This document shows positions 46,520 through 55,471 of a stretch of 64,000 nucleotides of DNA, in pieces (the stretch's first letter is position 1; every line of letters begins with the position of its first letter). Made by a program: the position numbers and the translations under genes. Under the pieces are notes generated by a model. The model was given only the letters and a program-made list of their open reading frames with translations, was not told where the DNA came from and searched no databases. This DNA comes from Emticicia oligotrophica DSM 17448 (lineage in GTDB: Bacteria; Bacteroidota; Bacteroidia; Cytophagales; Spirosomataceae). The stretch spans positions 1 through 64,000 of the forward strand of contig NC_018748.1 of NCBI RefSeq assembly GCF_000263195.1. Reading direction: 5' to 3'.

Positions 46520-47383
46520 TTGTGGTGCGAATCATCAAAAAGACCTACAGTGGAAATCTTGAGTAAAAATACGATTGAACAATATATATTACCAAATTTA
46601 AGTATTGGTTTACGTGGAAAAGAGTGTGAAATAGAACAGTTGACAGCTATTGTTTCAGCAATTTTATATCGTTTGAAAACAGGTTGTCAATGGCGTCAAC
46701 TGCCAGTAAAGCAATTTTTTAATAATAAGGTTTTAACATGGCAAGGAGTCTATTATCACTTTAATGAATGGGTCAAGGACGGCTCTTGGACAAAAGTTTG
46801 GATAAATATTTTAGCATCAAACTATTCATATTTAGACTTATCTTGTATCCAACTTGATGGTAGTCATACACTTGCCAAACGTGGAGGTGAAGCTGTTGGG
46901 TATCAAGGTCGAAAAGCATCAAAAACAACTAATTTGCTCTTTTTAGCTGATAATCAGGGACAAATGTTGGCATGTGCCAGCCCACAAGAAGGAAAACACA
47001 ACGACCTTTATAATATTCAGGAACTCTTTGAAGAACTGTGTCAAATGCTCATAAAAGCAGGAATTAATCTCAGAGGCCTTTTTCTAAATGCTGATGCTGG
47101 ATTCGATAGCAAAGAATTTCGTCAAATTTGTAAAAATAAAGAAATTGAAGCCAATATTGATGTTAATTCTCGAAATAACAAAATAGAAAATCAATCTACT
47201 GAATATCAGCATTTTGATGAAGAGTTATACAAACGACGAGTACTCATTGAGCACGCTAATGCTTGGATGGATAGTTTCAAAGCATTACTTGTCAGGTTTG
47301 AAACGAAAGCAATTAACTGGGTGGCTTTAAATTTATTGGCATTCTCAGTTCGTTTTTTACGAAAAATTAAATATAAAAGTTAA
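46520..47383 (+). CDS. IS5-family transposase
   Basis: A DDE transposase in one uninterrupted frame (up to 287 residues). The N-terminal DUF4096-like part reads KRPTVEILSKNTIEQYILPN and LKTGCQWRQLP; the catalytic residues are Asp in IQLDGSHTLAKRGGE, Asp in FLNADAGFDSKEF and Glu in RRVLIEHANAWMDSF. No ATG exists near the N terminus, so translation must begin at TTG (46520) or GTG (46550); the KRPT stretch upstream of the GTG looks coding. The stop codon lies inside the right inverted repeat. Confidence 0.92.
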   Translation: MWCESSKRPTVEILSKNTIEQYILPNLSIGLRGKECEIEQLTAIVSAILYRLKTGCQWRQLPVKQFFNNKVLTWQGVYYHFNEWVKDGSWTKVWINILASNYSYLDLSCIQLDGSHTLAKRGGEAVGYQGRKASKTTNLLFLADNQGQMLACASPQEGKHNDLYNIQELFEELCQMLIKAGINLRGLFLNADAGFDSKEFRQICKNKEIEANIDVNSRNNKIENQSTEYQHFDEELYKRRVLIEHANAWMDSFKALLVRFETKAINWVALNLLAFSVRFLRKIKYKS

Positions 47384-47397
47384 TCCTAAACAAGTTC
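47381..47397 (+). repeat. Right terminal inverted repeat of the IS
   Basis: TAATCCTAAACAAGTTC; contains the transposase stop codon TAA at its first bases. Confidence 0.8.
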
Positions 47398-47409
47398 AAT
47401 ATCTATTAC

Positions 47410-47504
47410 AACATGAGTCATCTCGGATTATTAAAAGACTTTATGAAATAATCTCCAGACGGCTAGGAATGATGTTTCTTTCAAAATTCGAGATAACTCA
47501 TGTT
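47410..47504. other. 95-base inverted-repeat element, possible structured RNA or terminator
   Basis: Outer arms AACATGAGTCATCTCG (47410-47425) and CGAGATAACTCATGTT (47489-47504) pair with one mismatch; an inner stem GATTATT/AATAATC (47426-47432, 47447-47453) lies directly inside, leaving a second possible arm to 47488. No gene overlaps. It may be the original end of the REC-CRP operon, now cut off by the IS. Confidence 0.5.
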
Positions 47505-47567
47505 TCCTATTTATCAACTCAAGTAAATCAAAAAGGAAACATTTAACGACTTGTCATTTTTTTAAAA

Positions 47568-48065
47568 TTATTGGTCGAGCCAAGCTTTAAATTCTTTAAC
47601 TTTATCTTTACTGATAAAAATTTCTTGCTCAAAATTGGGCTTTAAAAATAACTGTAATCGATTATTAGTAAGCTGTTTAACTTTTTGAATAGCATCAATT
47701 TTGACAAAAAACTTTCGATTAATTCGGTAGAAAACGTACGGATTTAATAAGGTTTCAAGTTGTTCTAAACGATAATCTACTATATACTGCTTGGCATCTA
47801 CTGAAACTAAATACACAATCTTATCTTCAGCAAAAAAATAGGCAATTTCATCAATATTTTTAAACAGGATGTTATTACCGATTTTTACTAAAAAACGATT
47901 TTTATAAGCAGATATATTATTTTTTTGTACTTGAATTGGTACAAGCCATCGTGAATTTTCACTGAAGGAATCAACCTTTTCAACCCTAATCTCAGCACTA
48001 AAATCTCTGAGGAGTTTTAATATTTTATCGCTTGTGGATACTTTTTCTTCAAATAATAAACCCAT
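47568..48065 (-). CDS. LytTR-domain transcriptional regulator without receiver
   Basis: A 165-residue protein whose C-terminal about 100 residues form a LytTR DNA-binding domain (DEIAYFFAEDKIVYLVSVDAK.., YVFYRINRKFFVKIDAIQKV, NRLQLFLKP, FISKDKVKEFKAWLDQ). The N-terminal 60 residues are charged and show no receiver or membrane domain. Stand-alone LytTR regulators of this size are common in the phylum. Target genes are unknown; the neighbour upstream is a fasciclin lipoprotein on the same strand about 330 bases away. Confidence 0.88.
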   Translation of the reverse strand: MGLLFEEKVSTSDKILKLLRDFSAEIRVEKVDSFSENSRWLVPIQVQKNNISAYKNRFLVKIGNNILFKNIDEIAYFFAEDKIVYLVSVDAKQYIVDYRLEQLETLLNPYVFYRINRKFFVKIDAIQKVKQLTNNRLQLFLKPNFEQEIFISKDKVKEFKAWLDQ

Positions 48066-48391
48066 TTATCATTCAAATTTAAACTAATTATTAATTTTTT
48101 TCATTCGAAACTAATGCAGTTTATGAGTTTTGATATTAATAAATAAATAGGTAGTTTATACTTTTTACAACCGTTTGTACGGTAAAATGTTTTATCTAAA
48201 TTTAGTAATTAGAAAAAAACATGAGTCATTCAGAATATAGTAAAAGAAGTGGTTCATTCCTGTCTAGGTGACCCCGTCAGTTTTAACTGACGAATGTTTA
48301 GATAATATTAGATTTGACTTTAGTCTAACTTAATATTAAACTAAAGTCAAATTTGTCTTCATTTTTGCATTAAGCAGTCGGCAATAGCCAT
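48066..48391. other. 326-base gap with two stems and a possible 16-codon frame
   Basis: No ordinary gene. It holds a near-palindrome CGTCAGTT-TT-AACTGACG (48275-48292), a second perfect 13-bp stem (48312-48324 with 48340-48352, loop containing TTAATATTAA), and a short plus-strand frame ATG 48221 to TGA 48271 (peptide starting MSHSEYSKRSGSF) that ends four bases before the first stem. Whether any part is transcribed is unknown. Confidence 0.5.
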
Positions 48392-49312
48392 TTATGGTAG
48401 TAATACTTTATCAATTACGTGAATTACACCATTGGTAGCCAATATATTTGCAGCTACTATATTAGAATTTCCACTGGTTTTTCCTTTAACTTTCGCCCCT
48501 CCACCTAGTTCAAAAGCAATTTTTGCAGTAGAATTGGCAGTTCCGACTTCGCCACTAACATTTGGTAAATCAGATGAAAACACTCTGCCCGGAACTACAT
48601 GATAGAGCAATACACTTGTCAATAAACCTTTATTTTCTGGTGCCAATAAAGTTGCCTTAGGAATAGTTTTGTATAATTCATTAAACGCTGCATTAGTTGG
48701 AGCGAAAACAGTAAGGCCATCATTGGAAGCACTTGCAAGGGCTGTCAGAACGGAGGCATCAGCCGCTAATACTAACGACACTAATTCTGTAAAATCAGCA
48801 TTTGACTGAGCGATTTCAACTAAATTTTTTGTAGGTGGTACAATTACATTATCAATAATATGAATCACACCATTTGAAGCAGAAACATCGGCTGTAGTTA
48901 CTTGGCTATTTCCATTGATGAAAACCCCAGTTGAATTTTTTGACAAATAAATAGATGACCCAAGTGAATTTGCTACCCCCGATTTTACATCTGTTGCCAT
49001 TACTTTACCACTCAAAACATGAGATTTCAATATATTCACCAGCTCATCTTTGCTTAATTTACTTGCATCAATTTTGGCGAATGCATCGTTTGTTGGAGCA
49101 AAAACTGTAAAAGGGCCAGAACCTTTGAGAGTTGAAATAAGTCCATTATCAGTTAGAAGTTTGGTTAGAGTTGAAAAACGGCTATCAGACAAGGCAACAT
49201 CTACTACATCTTTTGCTGCAGGTGTTTCTTTAGTTTCATCGCACGACATCACAGTAAAAGCTAATGAACTAACTAGAAAACTTACGCCCAATAATGCTTT
49301 GATTTTTTTCAT
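48392..49312 (-). CDS. Fasciclin-domain lipoprotein
   Basis: A 306-residue surface lipoprotein with two FAS1 domains. The ATG at 49312 (MKKIKALLGVSFLVSSLAF) leads to the lipobox VMSC. Each FAS1 copy shows the H1 motif (GPFTVFAPTNDAFAKID and DGLTVFAPTNAAFNELY) and the H2 motif (ANGVIHIIDNVIVPP and TNGVIHVIDKVLLP). FAS1 proteins mediate adhesion or matrix contact. The frame is open upstream to 49366 but the lipoprotein start is the sensible one. Confidence 0.95.
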   Translation of the reverse strand: MKKIKALLGVSFLVSSLAFTVMSCDETKETPAAKDVVDVALSDSRFSTLTKLLTDNGLISTLKGSGPFTVFAPTNDAFAKIDASKLSKDELVNILKSHVLSGKVMATDVKSGVANSLGSSIYLSKNSTGVFINGNSQVTTADVSASNGVIHIIDNVIVPPTKNLVEIAQSNADFTELVSLVLAADASVLTALASASNDGLTVFAPTNAAFNELYKTIPKATLLAPENKGLLTSVLLYHVVPGRVFSSDLPNVSGEVGTANSTAKIAFELGGGAKVKGKTSGNSNIVAANILATNGVIHVIDKVLLP

Positions 49313-49538
49313 AATTTTAAAATTTGAAAGTTGTTGATTAATAATTTTTAAAACTACATAACGCATTTAACTACAAGCTCTGCAAGAGACGTGGAGTGAA
49401 TAATCTGATTTGTGGAGTCAGTTGCAAATAAATTGGAGTGAAGTGAAATACAAAACACTCTTACTTCCTCGTCAAAACTTAGTTTATTTATATTCTCAAA
49501 ACCTAACCAATATCATATTTCTTCTACTCCGCCGACAA

Positions 49539-49546
49539 TAATTTTG
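49539..49546 (+). promoter_or_regulatory. -7 promoter element for the U32 peptidase gene
   Basis: TAATTTTG fits TAnnTTTG, 34 bases before the ATG at 49581. The -33 region is only T-rich. Confidence 0.5.
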
Positions 49547-49580
49547 TGGTTTTGTTTCAAACCATAAAATTCTATTTTGA

Positions 49581-50819
49581 ATGAAAAACATTGAAGTGAT
49601 GGCCCCTGCGGGTTCGTGGGAGTCAATGAGAGCAGGACTACAAGCTGGTGCAAATTCAGTCTATTTTGGTATTGAACAACTCAACATGCGTGCACGTCAA
49701 AGCAATAATTTTACCGCTGATGATTTGCCCGAAATAGCCAAACTTTGCCAAGAATATAATGCTAAAAGCTATATTACGCTCAATACTATCATTTACGACC
49801 ATGACGTTTCTTTAATGCGTCGAATAATCGACCAAGCCAAAGAAAGTGGTATATCAGCTGTAATTGCCTCAGACTTAGCTGTGATGAATTATGCCCGTAA
49901 AAAAGGCGTAGAAATCCATATTTCTACGCAAGCAAACGTAACTAATATAGAAACGGTTGAGTTTTTTGCCGATTATGCCGATGTTATCGTCACTTCTCGT
50001 GAACTCACATTACAGCAGGTTAAACTCATTACGAAGGAAATAGAACGTCGGCAAATTACTGGGCCATCGGGTAATTTAGTACAAATTGAAATTTTTGCCC
50101 ATGGGGCTTTATGTATGGCCGTTTCAGGCAAATGCTATTTGAGCTTACACTCGCATAATGCATCAGCCAATCGGGGTGCTTGTATTCAAAATTGTCGCCG
50201 TGAATATATTGTAACAGATAAAGAAGAAGGTTACGAACTTGAAATTGATAATGAATACATCATGTCTGCCAAAGATTTATGTACGATTGATTTTTTAGAT
50301 AAAATCCTTGAAGCTGGCGTAAGAGTATTGAAGCTCGAAGGTCGTGGGCGAGCGGCTGATTATGTTTATACAACCACAAAATGCTACCGAGAGGCAGTTG
50401 ATGCGATTCAAAATGGGACATATACCTTAGAAAAAATTGCCGATTGGAAAGAAAAATTAAGTAGTGTTTATAACCGAGGTTTTTGGGATGGTTACTACCT
50501 TGGTCGTAAAATGGGTGAATGGAGTAATGTGCATGGCTCAGTAGCCAGTAAACGCAAAATTTATGTGGGTAAAGGTGTCAAATATTTTGATAAAATTAAT
50601 GTTGGTGAATTTCTTCTTGAAGCCAACGATATAGCCATTGGTGATAATTTAATTATCACGGGTCCTACTACTGGATATATTGAATTTAAAGCTGAAAATA
50701 TCAGATTAGGCGAAGGTGAAGAGGTTGAAAAAGCAAGTAAAGGTTCGGTTATTTCGATGCCTATCGCTGATAAAATACGGCCTTCGGATAAACTTTATAA
50801 AGTTGTTGATGCAGTATAA
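49581..50819 (+). CDS. U32-family peptidase (TrhP-like tRNA hydroxylation protein)
   Basis: A 412-residue protein of the U32 family. It begins MKNIEVMAPAGSWESMRAGL with the family barrel motif GANSVYFGIEQLNMRARQ, then EIFAHGALCMAVSGKCYLSL, the Cys-rich signature NRGACIQNCRREY and the C-terminal RAADYVYTTTKCYREAVDA. Such proteins (TrhP/YegQ, RlhA) are now known in several bacteria to hydroxylate tRNA or rRNA rather than to act as proteases. Which RNA is modified here cannot be told. A small ferredoxin follows 86 bases downstream and may supply electrons. Confidence 0.9.
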   Translation: MKNIEVMAPAGSWESMRAGLQAGANSVYFGIEQLNMRARQSNNFTADDLPEIAKLCQEYNAKSYITLNTIIYDHDVSLMRRIIDQAKESGISAVIASDLAVMNYARKKGVEIHISTQANVTNIETVEFFADYADVIVTSRELTLQQVKLITKEIERRQITGPSGNLVQIEIFAHGALCMAVSGKCYLSLHSHNASANRGACIQNCRREYIVTDKEEGYELEIDNEYIMSAKDLCTIDFLDKILEAGVRVLKLEGRGRAADYVYTTTKCYREAVDAIQNGTYTLEKIADWKEKLSSVYNRGFWDGYYLGRKMGEWSNVHGSVASKRKIYVGKGVKYFDKINVGEFLLEANDIAIGDNLIITGPTTGYIEFKAENIRLGEGEEVEKASKGSVISMPIADKIRPSDKLYKVVDAV

Positions 50820-50905
50820 AAATTGAATTTTTGCGGTTAATATATTAATACTTGTAGTGAGAATCTTGTAGTTACTCATCTCTTTTTACATTTTCTATTT
50901 CAAAA

Positions 50906-51130
50906 ATGCCCAAAATAATTCATTTCAGGAAAAACTGTATCGGTTGCAATGCTTGTGTAGAAATAGCCTATAATCGTTGGAGAATGTCAAAAAAAGATGG
51001 AAAAAGCGTCCTTTTAGGAGCGAAAGAGAAAAAAGGTATTCATCAAGTTGATATTCTTATAGATGAATATGATGAAAACTTGCGGGCGGCAGAAGCATGC
51101 CCTGTAAATGTTATCCAAGTTTATATTTAA
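50906..51130 (+). CDS. Single-cluster ferredoxin
   Basis: A 74-residue ferredoxin with one CIGCNAC motif (Cys11, Cys14, Cys17) and a single distal Cys65 in ACPVNVIQ. This gives one cluster; the second cluster of bacterial 2[4Fe-4S] ferredoxins is replaced by other residues. The gene follows the U32 peptidase in the same direction, and ferredoxins are the known electron source for U32-dependent RNA hydroxylation, so a functional link is plausible. Confidence 0.92.
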   Translation: MPKIIHFRKNCIGCNACVEIAYNRWRMSKKDGKSVLLGAKEKKGIHQVDILIDEYDENLRAAEACPVNVIQVYI

Positions 51131-51144
51131 GTAATAATTTTTTA

Positions 51145-51177
51145 AAGGAAGTCTTCGCTTGAAGCGAAGACTTCCTT
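51145..51177. terminator. Hairpin between ferredoxin and phospholipase C genes
   Basis: Arms AAGGAAGTCTTCGCTT (51145-51160) and AAGCGAAGACTTCCTT (51162-51177); the centre opens to a small loop. T tracts are short, so it may be a weak bidirectional terminator for these convergent genes. Confidence 0.7.
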
Positions 51178-51184
51178 ATAAGCA

Positions 51185-53710
51185 TTAAATCACGCCACCC
51201 ATTAATGGGTCTGTATAACTTTCACGACCAGTTTCAACATGGCCTGCATAACGTTTTTCAAATAAATCATTGCCCTCAACCTTTACAGAAAAATCATACC
51301 AATGATGACTTTCTTGTAAGTTCAATACTAAACTTGTTGTGCCTCCTTTAGTTAGATTGACTTGTCTTTTAGGCGTTTTGTAAGATAAGTCATTCACCAC
51401 CACATTGATAGTCTTGTTTTCTCTATTTTTGAGTTCAAGCACAACGTTTCCAGTCAAAGATTTTTTATCTGTTTTATCTCCCTGATAACGAACATTTACT
51501 TCAAGAAATGGCTCCTTTTCATCACCAATAAATGAGCGATAAAAACCATTTGGGCCATAAATCTCAACTTTATATTGTTGATTAGTAAAAGAATCTAGAG
51601 CCCAGGTATCATACAGTATATCTCCACCTTTTACCGCATAATTCCGTGTTTTAAGTTCATTTGTTTCGAAATACGCCACAAAAGGACAACCTTTTGCCTT
51701 TTTTCCGAATACTTTATCGCCTACACCTAAACTTACTTCAAATCTTTTTTTATCCTCACTCATTCGTCCATCAGCATATAATTCATAAGGAATAGGCATA
51801 GATTTACGGATACCTTTTTCTTGCTTTGGCATCCATTCAAAATCTACTTCTTGCGTAGAAGCTTTTACTACATCATCAGTCGATAATGACTTATAATTCG
51901 ATGGTAATTGCTTAAATTTTGCTTTGTGAACCGTTTGAATGAATGGCTCTTTGGCAACAAATTTTGGTAAACCTATTTTCTCACCATTATAAGGCTTGAA
52001 AGTAGAAGTTAAGTCTCCACAAACTGTTCTTCGCCAATCACTGATATTCGTTTCAACAATATCTTTTTTGGTTTTATTTTTTAAAAATTTCTCTAAAAAT
52101 TGTATTATCGAGGTATGGTCAAATACTTCCGAACAAACATTTCCTCCCCTACTCCACGGTGAAGCAATTACCAGCGGTACCCTAAAACCTAAACCAATTG
52201 GATTTTCTCGAGTATCTTTTTCAGGGTTTTTATAAGGCCGTTGTTTTTCATGAATAATATTTACTTGTTCAACAGACGGGTCTATTCCTGCTGAAACTTT
52301 GCCCGAATCGGGTTTCTGATGGTGTGGAGCAACGAAAGGCGGCACGTGGTCGAAATAACCATCATTTTCATCATAGGCCAAGATGAAAATAGTCTTTTTC
52401 CAAATCTCAGGATTTTTAGTTAAAATATCCATCACTTCTGACACATACCATGCACCATACCAAGGAGCTCCAGGGTGGTCAGAGAAATTCTCGGGAGCAA
52501 CTAACCACGAAACGGTTGGGAGTTGTTTAGTTTCAACATCTTTTCTAAATTGGTAAAGTACATCACCTTTGGGTACTTCAACTATTCTTGGCGTACCGTT
52601 ATCATCATATTCAAGATTGGTGAGTTCACGATAATGAGGGTCGAGGCGATTATTAACGAATGCTTTTTTATGTAGATTTTTATGAAAATCGCTTAGCTTA
52701 TCAAAATTCTCAGGTGCATAAGTAAGCAAATCTTGTTTAATTGTTTCAAGATAAGTCTTTTTTCGTGCAAGTTCTTGTTTTGTTTTTTCAGCTACTTGAC
52801 CATCTAATGAAGCAAGTTTCTTTTCTAAATCAGCAATCTCGTTTGGAAGAATATCGTTCACTTTCTGGATATATTTGTAATATTCCGGCGAAAACTTTAC
52901 ATGATATTGCTCAAACCATTCGATTGGATTATCAGTAAAATTAGATAACCAAGCATCTTCTTCCCCCACTAAACCAGTGGGTAAGCTAATTTCATTTTGA
53001 TAAATCTTCCAAGAAACTCCATTTTCTTCTAAACGTTCTGGAAATGTTTTCCATTTAGCCCATTTTCCGTAATCAACATCTTCGTTTTTTACATTTGCTT
53101 TTGCATTGAAATCTGCTTTTTCTCTAATTGTTCCTGTCCATAAATACAAACGATTGGGAGTTGTACCAGTCAATGAAGAGCAAAAGTTTTGGTCACAAAC
53201 CGTAAAAGCATCGGCTAAAGCATAGTAAAATGGAATATCTTCACGGTTATAATACCCCAAAGTCAGCGGCATTTCTTTATAATCTTTATTTCCCGAAGCC
53301 TTGGCAAAAAGCCATTTATCATACTTCCCATTATTACGAGCATCTACTTGATTTTCCCACGAATGCGGCAAAGAACTCATCCAAGTAGCTTTTGAGTCTT
53401 TAAGATTTAATCTAAAAGGAGCATAAGTTTCACCTTTCGCATTCGACTGAAACCACACTTTATTTTTATTGGGTAATCGAATGGCACGAGGGTCATTAAA
53501 CCCTCTAACTCCTTGGAGCGTTCCATAACTATGGTCGAACGAACGGTTTTCTTGCATCAGAATTACTACATGCTCGGCATCCCAAAATGTACTGCCTTCT
53601 GCTGGATTTATGGCTAATGCTTTCTGAATTGATGGTGGTAAAACACCTAAAAGGCCAGCTCCGCTGGATAATAAAGTTGCTTTTTTAATGAAGTCTCTCC
53701 TCGATTCCAT
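51185..53710 (-). CDS. Tat-exported phosphocholine-type phospholipase C
   Basis: An 841-residue phospholipase C of the AcpA/PlcN family. The Tat signal is clear (MESRRDFIKKATLLSSGAG). The catalytic part has HVVILMQENRSFDHSYGTLQGVRGF near residue 50, SLTGTTPNRLYLWTG, APWYGAWYVSEVMDIL and FILAYDENDGYFDHVPPFV, and the C-terminal quarter holds two DUF756-like beta domains (residues about 640-840). It would hydrolyse phosphocholine- or phosphate-linked lipids outside the cell. Preceded in the minus direction by DoxX and VOC genes. Confidence 0.94.
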   Translation of the reverse strand: MESRRDFIKKATLLSSGAGLLGVLPPSIQKALAINPAEGSTFWDAEHVVILMQENRSFDHSYGTLQGVRGFNDPRAIRLPNKNKVWFQSNAKGETYAPFRLNLKDSKATWMSSLPHSWENQVDARNNGKYDKWLFAKASGNKDYKEMPLTLGYYNREDIPFYYALADAFTVCDQNFCSSLTGTTPNRLYLWTGTIREKADFNAKANVKNEDVDYGKWAKWKTFPERLEENGVSWKIYQNEISLPTGLVGEEDAWLSNFTDNPIEWFEQYHVKFSPEYYKYIQKVNDILPNEIADLEKKLASLDGQVAEKTKQELARKKTYLETIKQDLLTYAPENFDKLSDFHKNLHKKAFVNNRLDPHYRELTNLEYDDNGTPRIVEVPKGDVLYQFRKDVETKQLPTVSWLVAPENFSDHPGAPWYGAWYVSEVMDILTKNPEIWKKTIFILAYDENDGYFDHVPPFVAPHHQKPDSGKVSAGIDPSVEQVNIIHEKQRPYKNPEKDTRENPIGLGFRVPLVIASPWSRGGNVCSEVFDHTSIIQFLEKFLKNKTKKDIVETNISDWRRTVCGDLTSTFKPYNGEKIGLPKFVAKEPFIQTVHKAKFKQLPSNYKSLSTDDVVKASTQEVDFEWMPKQEKGIRKSMPIPYELYADGRMSEDKKRFEVSLGVGDKVFGKKAKGCPFVAYFETNELKTRNYAVKGGDILYDTWALDSFTNQQYKVEIYGPNGFYRSFIGDEKEPFLEVNVRYQGDKTDKKSLTGNVVLELKNRENKTINVVVNDLSYKTPKRQVNLTKGGTTSLVLNLQESHHWYDFSVKVEGNDLFEKRYAGHVETGRESYTDPLMGGVI

Positions 53711-53875
53711 AGTTAGGGTTGAATTGTCAATGATAGACTTCGAATTTACAGCTTTATTAAATAATTTTAAAAAATCAGAAATTATTTTTTTGTTATGGTT
53801 ATAGCAATAATGACCCTAATTTGAATAATTACATTACTTCAATCAGCTCATGCAATCAAGACTTAAAAGTTCAGG

Positions 53876-54253
53876 TTATTTATTTTGTATGAGTTTATGA
53901 TGATAAATATAAGATACTGCCAAAATCATAAACACAACAAAAGGAAAAAAAGCCATCGCTGAAATTCCATCAACCGTAACAAGGGCAATAAATGCTGAAA
54001 TAAAATCAATCGCAAGCCCGACATAAGACCATTCTTTAATTCTATTAGGTGTAAATGGAAGAATAATTAATATTGCGGCAATGACCTTCGCAATACCTAA
54101 TTCCCAATGAAACCACATTGGTAAACCTAAATGTTGTGTTCCTTCAATAGCCATTGGGCTATCTAAAAAGAAAATACCTGGAATTAAAAATAATGCAATT
54201 AACCCCGTGCTGGTCCAGTAAATTATTTTATCTTTTTTCATTGTTTTATGCAT
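53876..54253 (-). CDS. DoxX-family membrane protein
   Basis: A 125-residue protein with four hydrophobic segments (WTSTGLIALFLIPGIFFL, LGIAKVIAAILIILPF, WSYVGLAIDFISAFIALV, MAFFPFVVFMILAVSYIY) and the DoxX-like motif MWFHWELGIAKVIAAI. Function in Bacteroidota is not settled; DoxX proteins have been tied to redox and membrane stress. Its start codon at 54253 overlaps the stop of the VOC gene by eight bases; the in-frame ATG at 54241 would avoid the overlap. Confidence 0.9.
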   Translation of the reverse strand: MHKTMKKDKIIYWTSTGLIALFLIPGIFFLDSPMAIEGTQHLGLPMWFHWELGIAKVIAAILIILPFTPNRIKEWSYVGLAIDFISAFIALVTVDGISAMAFFPFVVFMILAVSYIYHHKLIQNK

Positions 54254-54668
54254 TTATTAGAGTTTGAATATTGAATTTTTTCATTTGAGAAAAAGCCTGC
54301 ATAACTCGTGGAGCTTTATCGGTGTCTGACATTAAACTGGCTAAAATAGTTGGTACAATCTGCCAAGAAAAACCAAACTTATCTTTTAGCCAACCGCACA
54401 TACTTTCTTCTCCACCATCAGTTAGCTTTGCCCAATAATAATCAATTTCTTCTTGGGTTTCACAGCTCACCACCAATGATACAGACTCATTGAATTTAAA
54501 ATGAGGTCCACCATTCAAGCCCATCATCTTTCGCCCATTCAATTCGAAGGTTACCACAAATGGATTTTCTGAAGTGATGCTTGAATTTTCAAAAATAGAA
54601 CAATAAAATTCAGCTGCTGCTTTGGCTTGTCCATCAAACCAAAGACAGAAGGTAAGCTCATTTTTCAT
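54246..54668 (-). CDS. VOC-superfamily protein (PhnB/3-dmu-9_3-mt type)
   Basis: A 140-residue vicinal oxygen chelate fold protein. It starts MKNELTFCLWFDGQAKAAAEFYCSIF and shows FVVTFELNGRKMMGLNGGPHFKFNESVSLVVSC, then LKDKFGFSWQIVP, which are the PhnB-like signature. The substrate is unknown. Cotranscribed with DoxX by overlap. Confidence 0.92.
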   Translation of the reverse strand: MKNELTFCLWFDGQAKAAAEFYCSIFENSSITSENPFVVTFELNGRKMMGLNGGPHFKFNESVSLVVSCETQEEIDYYWAKLTDGGEESMCGWLKDKFGFSWQIVPTILASLMSDTDKAPRVMQAFSQMKKFNIQTLINA

Positions 54669-54809
54669 AGTTTCAATAAAATTATGCCATCATAAAGACA
54701 TGACAATCAATAAAATAGCTTTTGTAATTTCTTTTCTTGTTTAAGAGTATTCTTGTAAAATTGATTTTCTTTAAAACCAATAACTTTGAATAAATTAAGA
54801 CCTTTAATA

Positions 54810-55379
54810 CTAATCTTTTTTAGGAGTATAGCAAAGTAAGGTAATGCCGCAATCAAAACCTTTCACATATTTCAGCGTAAGATTTTGTTTAGAGGAAAGT
54901 TTTTGAAAAATTGGCATTCCACTCCCAAGTATTGCAGGATTCACAAATAGGTGATACTCATCAATCAAACCCTCTTTAATTAACGCTGAAACAAAACTTC
55001 CTCCTCCATAAACAATGATATCACCACCTATTTGTTTTTTGAGTTTATGAATTTCATCAACAAGTTTGCCTTTAGCCACATCAGTATTTTCCCAAGTTGA
55101 GACTTCAAGCGTTCTAGTAAAAACAACTTTTGCCGTTTCACTCATCTTTTTGGCAAACGCTTGCTCTTCATTTTCTATTTCTGCAGCTGCCGCCCAATGT
55201 GGGATAAACCCTTCTGCCAATTTTCTACCTAAAATAATAGTATCTACCGCTTCGGTAAGATTACTTACGTAATTTTTAAGGTCATCATCCCAGTTCCACA
55301 CCATCCAGTCCATTTCTCCGTTGGGTCCGGCAATGAAGCCATCAACCGATAGTTGAATTTGTAATTTTAGCTTTCTCAT
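54810..55379 (-). CDS. Dihydrofolate reductase-family protein (RibD C-terminal type)
   Basis: A 189-residue protein of the bacterial bifunctional deaminase-reductase C-terminal/DHFR-like family (YyaP/YwjB type). It opens KLQIQLSVDGFIAGPNGEMDWM and has TIILGRKLAEGFIPHW, DIIVYGGGSFVSALIKEGLIDEYHLFVNP and LGSGMPIFQKL. Likely an NADPH reductase, substrate unknown; true dihydrofolate reduction is not certain. It is divergent from the GlxA-type regulator gene. Confidence 0.92.
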   Translation of the reverse strand: MRKLKLQIQLSVDGFIAGPNGEMDWMVWNWDDDLKNYVSNLTEAVDTIILGRKLAEGFIPHWAAAAEIENEEQAFAKKMSETAKVVFTRTLEVSTWENTDVAKGKLVDEIHKLKKQIGGDIIVYGGGSFVSALIKEGLIDEYHLFVNPAILGSGMPIFQKLSSKQNLTLKYVKGFDCGITLLCYTPKKD

Positions 55380-55471
55380 AATTATAATGTATAAATGAGG
55401 TTCATAATATTACTACAAATCTAAATGCAATTAATTGTATTATAAATGTGCAAAAACGACAATTTAGTGGG

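Larger units (their letters stand above)
46475..47397. mobile_element. IS5-family insertion sequence (ISL2-like), intact
   Basis: About 923 bp with imperfect 17-bp terminal inverted repeats (GAGGTTGTTTAGTATTA at 46475-46491, TAATCCTAAACAAGTTC at 47381-47397; 14 of 17 pair), one transposase gene, and a 3-bp direct repeat AAT on each side (46472-46474, 47398-47400), which fits the ANT target preference of the ISL2 group. It inserted six bases after the stop codon of the REC-CRP regulator gene. Group assignment is from motif knowledge, not a search. Confidence 0.85.

Noticed and set aside
47410-48229. 12-base sequence AACATGAGTCAT repeated at 47410 and 48218, flanking the LytTR gene
   Set aside because: Many 12-mers repeat by chance in a 64 kb A+T-rich window; no other sign of a LytTR site or of a mobile unit bounded by them.
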